From CBDEGU01 sp965238045 (GTDB lineage Bacteria; Acidobacteriota; Terriglobia; Bryobacterales; UBA6623), in the NCBI GenBank assembly GCA_965238045.1, contig CBDEGU010000012.1:186001-250000 (forward strand): a stretch of 64,000 bases of DNA. The letters are read 5' to 3'. Position numbers and translations under genes: made by a program. Under the pieces are notes generated by a model. The model saw only the letters and a list, made by a program, of their open reading frames with translations. It was not told the origin of the DNA and did not search any database. Every line of letters starts with the position of its first letter. Positions within the stretch are counted from its first letter, which is position 1. Shown piece after piece: positions 63,690 through 64,000 of this stretch.

Positions 63690-64000
63690 CTAACGCCTTG
63701 TGGGCAGTCGGAAACCTTCTGGGAGATCGCGCGTTTCGTCCCCGCAGAGTGCCCGCATGACCCGCAGCTCGGCCTCGGTCATGTGGTCGTAGCCATGGAA
63801 GAGGAATCGCCTCAGCCCGGCCTCCCGTGACGCTTCGAGAATACGAACAAAGTCGCCCGATCCCATCGGGTCGCCGCCATGGGGCCGCCGCCCGACATCC
63901 ACCCAGGGCACCACCTGCTCGGGACGTTCGGCGGCCGCCAGTACCGCCCGCGTGGCGGGCCCAACGATCTCGTTGAAGAAGGCGTCTGGAAATCCCCGCT
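63690..64000 (-). CDS. C-terminal part of an unidentified protein (runs off right edge)
   Basis: About 100 residues are visible, ending FRLPTRR at stop 63690-63692. Visible stretches are AFFNEIVGPATRAVLAAAER, RRPHGGDPMGSGDFVRILEA and FLFHGYDHMTEAELRVMRAL. This looks like the last strands and helices of a TIM-barrel enzyme, but no family can be named from this fragment. Its start lies beyond base 64000. Confidence 0.6.
   Translation of the reverse strand, partial: RGFPDAFFNEIVGPATRAVLAAAERPEQVVPWVDVGRRPHGGDPMGSGDFVRILEASREAGLRRFLFHGYDHMTEAELRVMRALCGDETRDLPEGFRLPTRR

Overview
The window is GC-rich bacterial chromosome, most likely from an acidobacterium of the Bryobacterales/'Solibacter' type. 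The strongest taxonomic pointer is the C-terminal domain of the subtilase at 9151-12432, which matches the Solibacter-type family TIGR03437. Supporting signs are an imuA-imuB mutagenesis pair, many exported proteins with Tat signals, and PSD1 + DUF1501 secreted proteins. This assignment comes from family recognition only.

Layout. 1-5.3 kb: glutamate synthase genes gltB and gltD (minus strand; gltD runs off the left edge) behind an AT-rich leader with several dyads. 5.9-12.4 kb: exported DUF6807 protein, an unknown exported protein with an internal repeat, a methyltransferase/membrane-protein pair, and a large secreted subtilase. 12.6-16.0 kb: a chain of three mobile elements (IS1380-like, IS4-like, 176-bp MITE) separated by CTAG, ending at the stop codon of imuB. 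16.0-21.8 kb: imuB, imuA and three exported proteins of unknown role. 21.85-34.98 kb: an accessory region with a long non-coding stretch, an ORF6N gene carrying three large dyads, three IS1595-family insertions (one with a tRNA-like sequence and a passenger gene), a small tyrosine recombinase, a second MITE inserted in frame in a gene, an orphan PD-(D/E)XK-like protein and a broken Sel1-repeat gene. 35.0-52.9 kb: a mostly co-directional run of exported catabolic genes. It holds a sulfatase, an M81 peptidase (broken), a TIM-barrel glycosidase-like protein, a PQQ dehydrogenase fused to a dihaem domain, a beta-propeller, an amidohydrolase, PSD1 and DUF1501 proteins, a DegT aminotransferase with a Tat signal, an alpha-toroid protein (opposite strand, broken), a rhamnose mutarotase-like protein and an enolase-superfamily dehydratase. 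53-57.2 kb: an exopolysaccharide assembly operon (Wza-like exporter, Wzz/BY-kinase, small coupled protein). 57.4-64 kb: an M49-like peptidase, a YyaL/SPATA20-like lipoprotein, a DUF3604 lipoprotein (broken) and a small monooxygenase-like protein.

How it fits together. The 35-53 kb run looks like a unit for breaking down a sulfated, deoxysugar-containing or amide-containing polymer outside the cytoplasm: sulfatase, glycosidase-like and amidohydrolase functions, sugar oxidation with cytochrome output, then rhamnose mutarotation and sugar-acid dehydration. That role is inference from co-location.

Most unusual points. (1) The 176-bp MITE makes a 4-bp target duplication, so each insertion adds exactly 60 codons; one copy sits in frame inside a gene. 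(2) The ORF6N gene has 27-29 bp dyads before, inside and after it. (3) One secreted Cys-rich gene is split by two different IS1595 elements and rejoins perfectly into 242 codons. (4) A 75-nt tRNA-like sequence with a fully unpaired anticodon stem lies inside one of these elements. (5) Short 12-16 bp tandem repeats recur in intergenic gaps. (6) Several genes carry single frame lesions, which could be real decay or assembly error.
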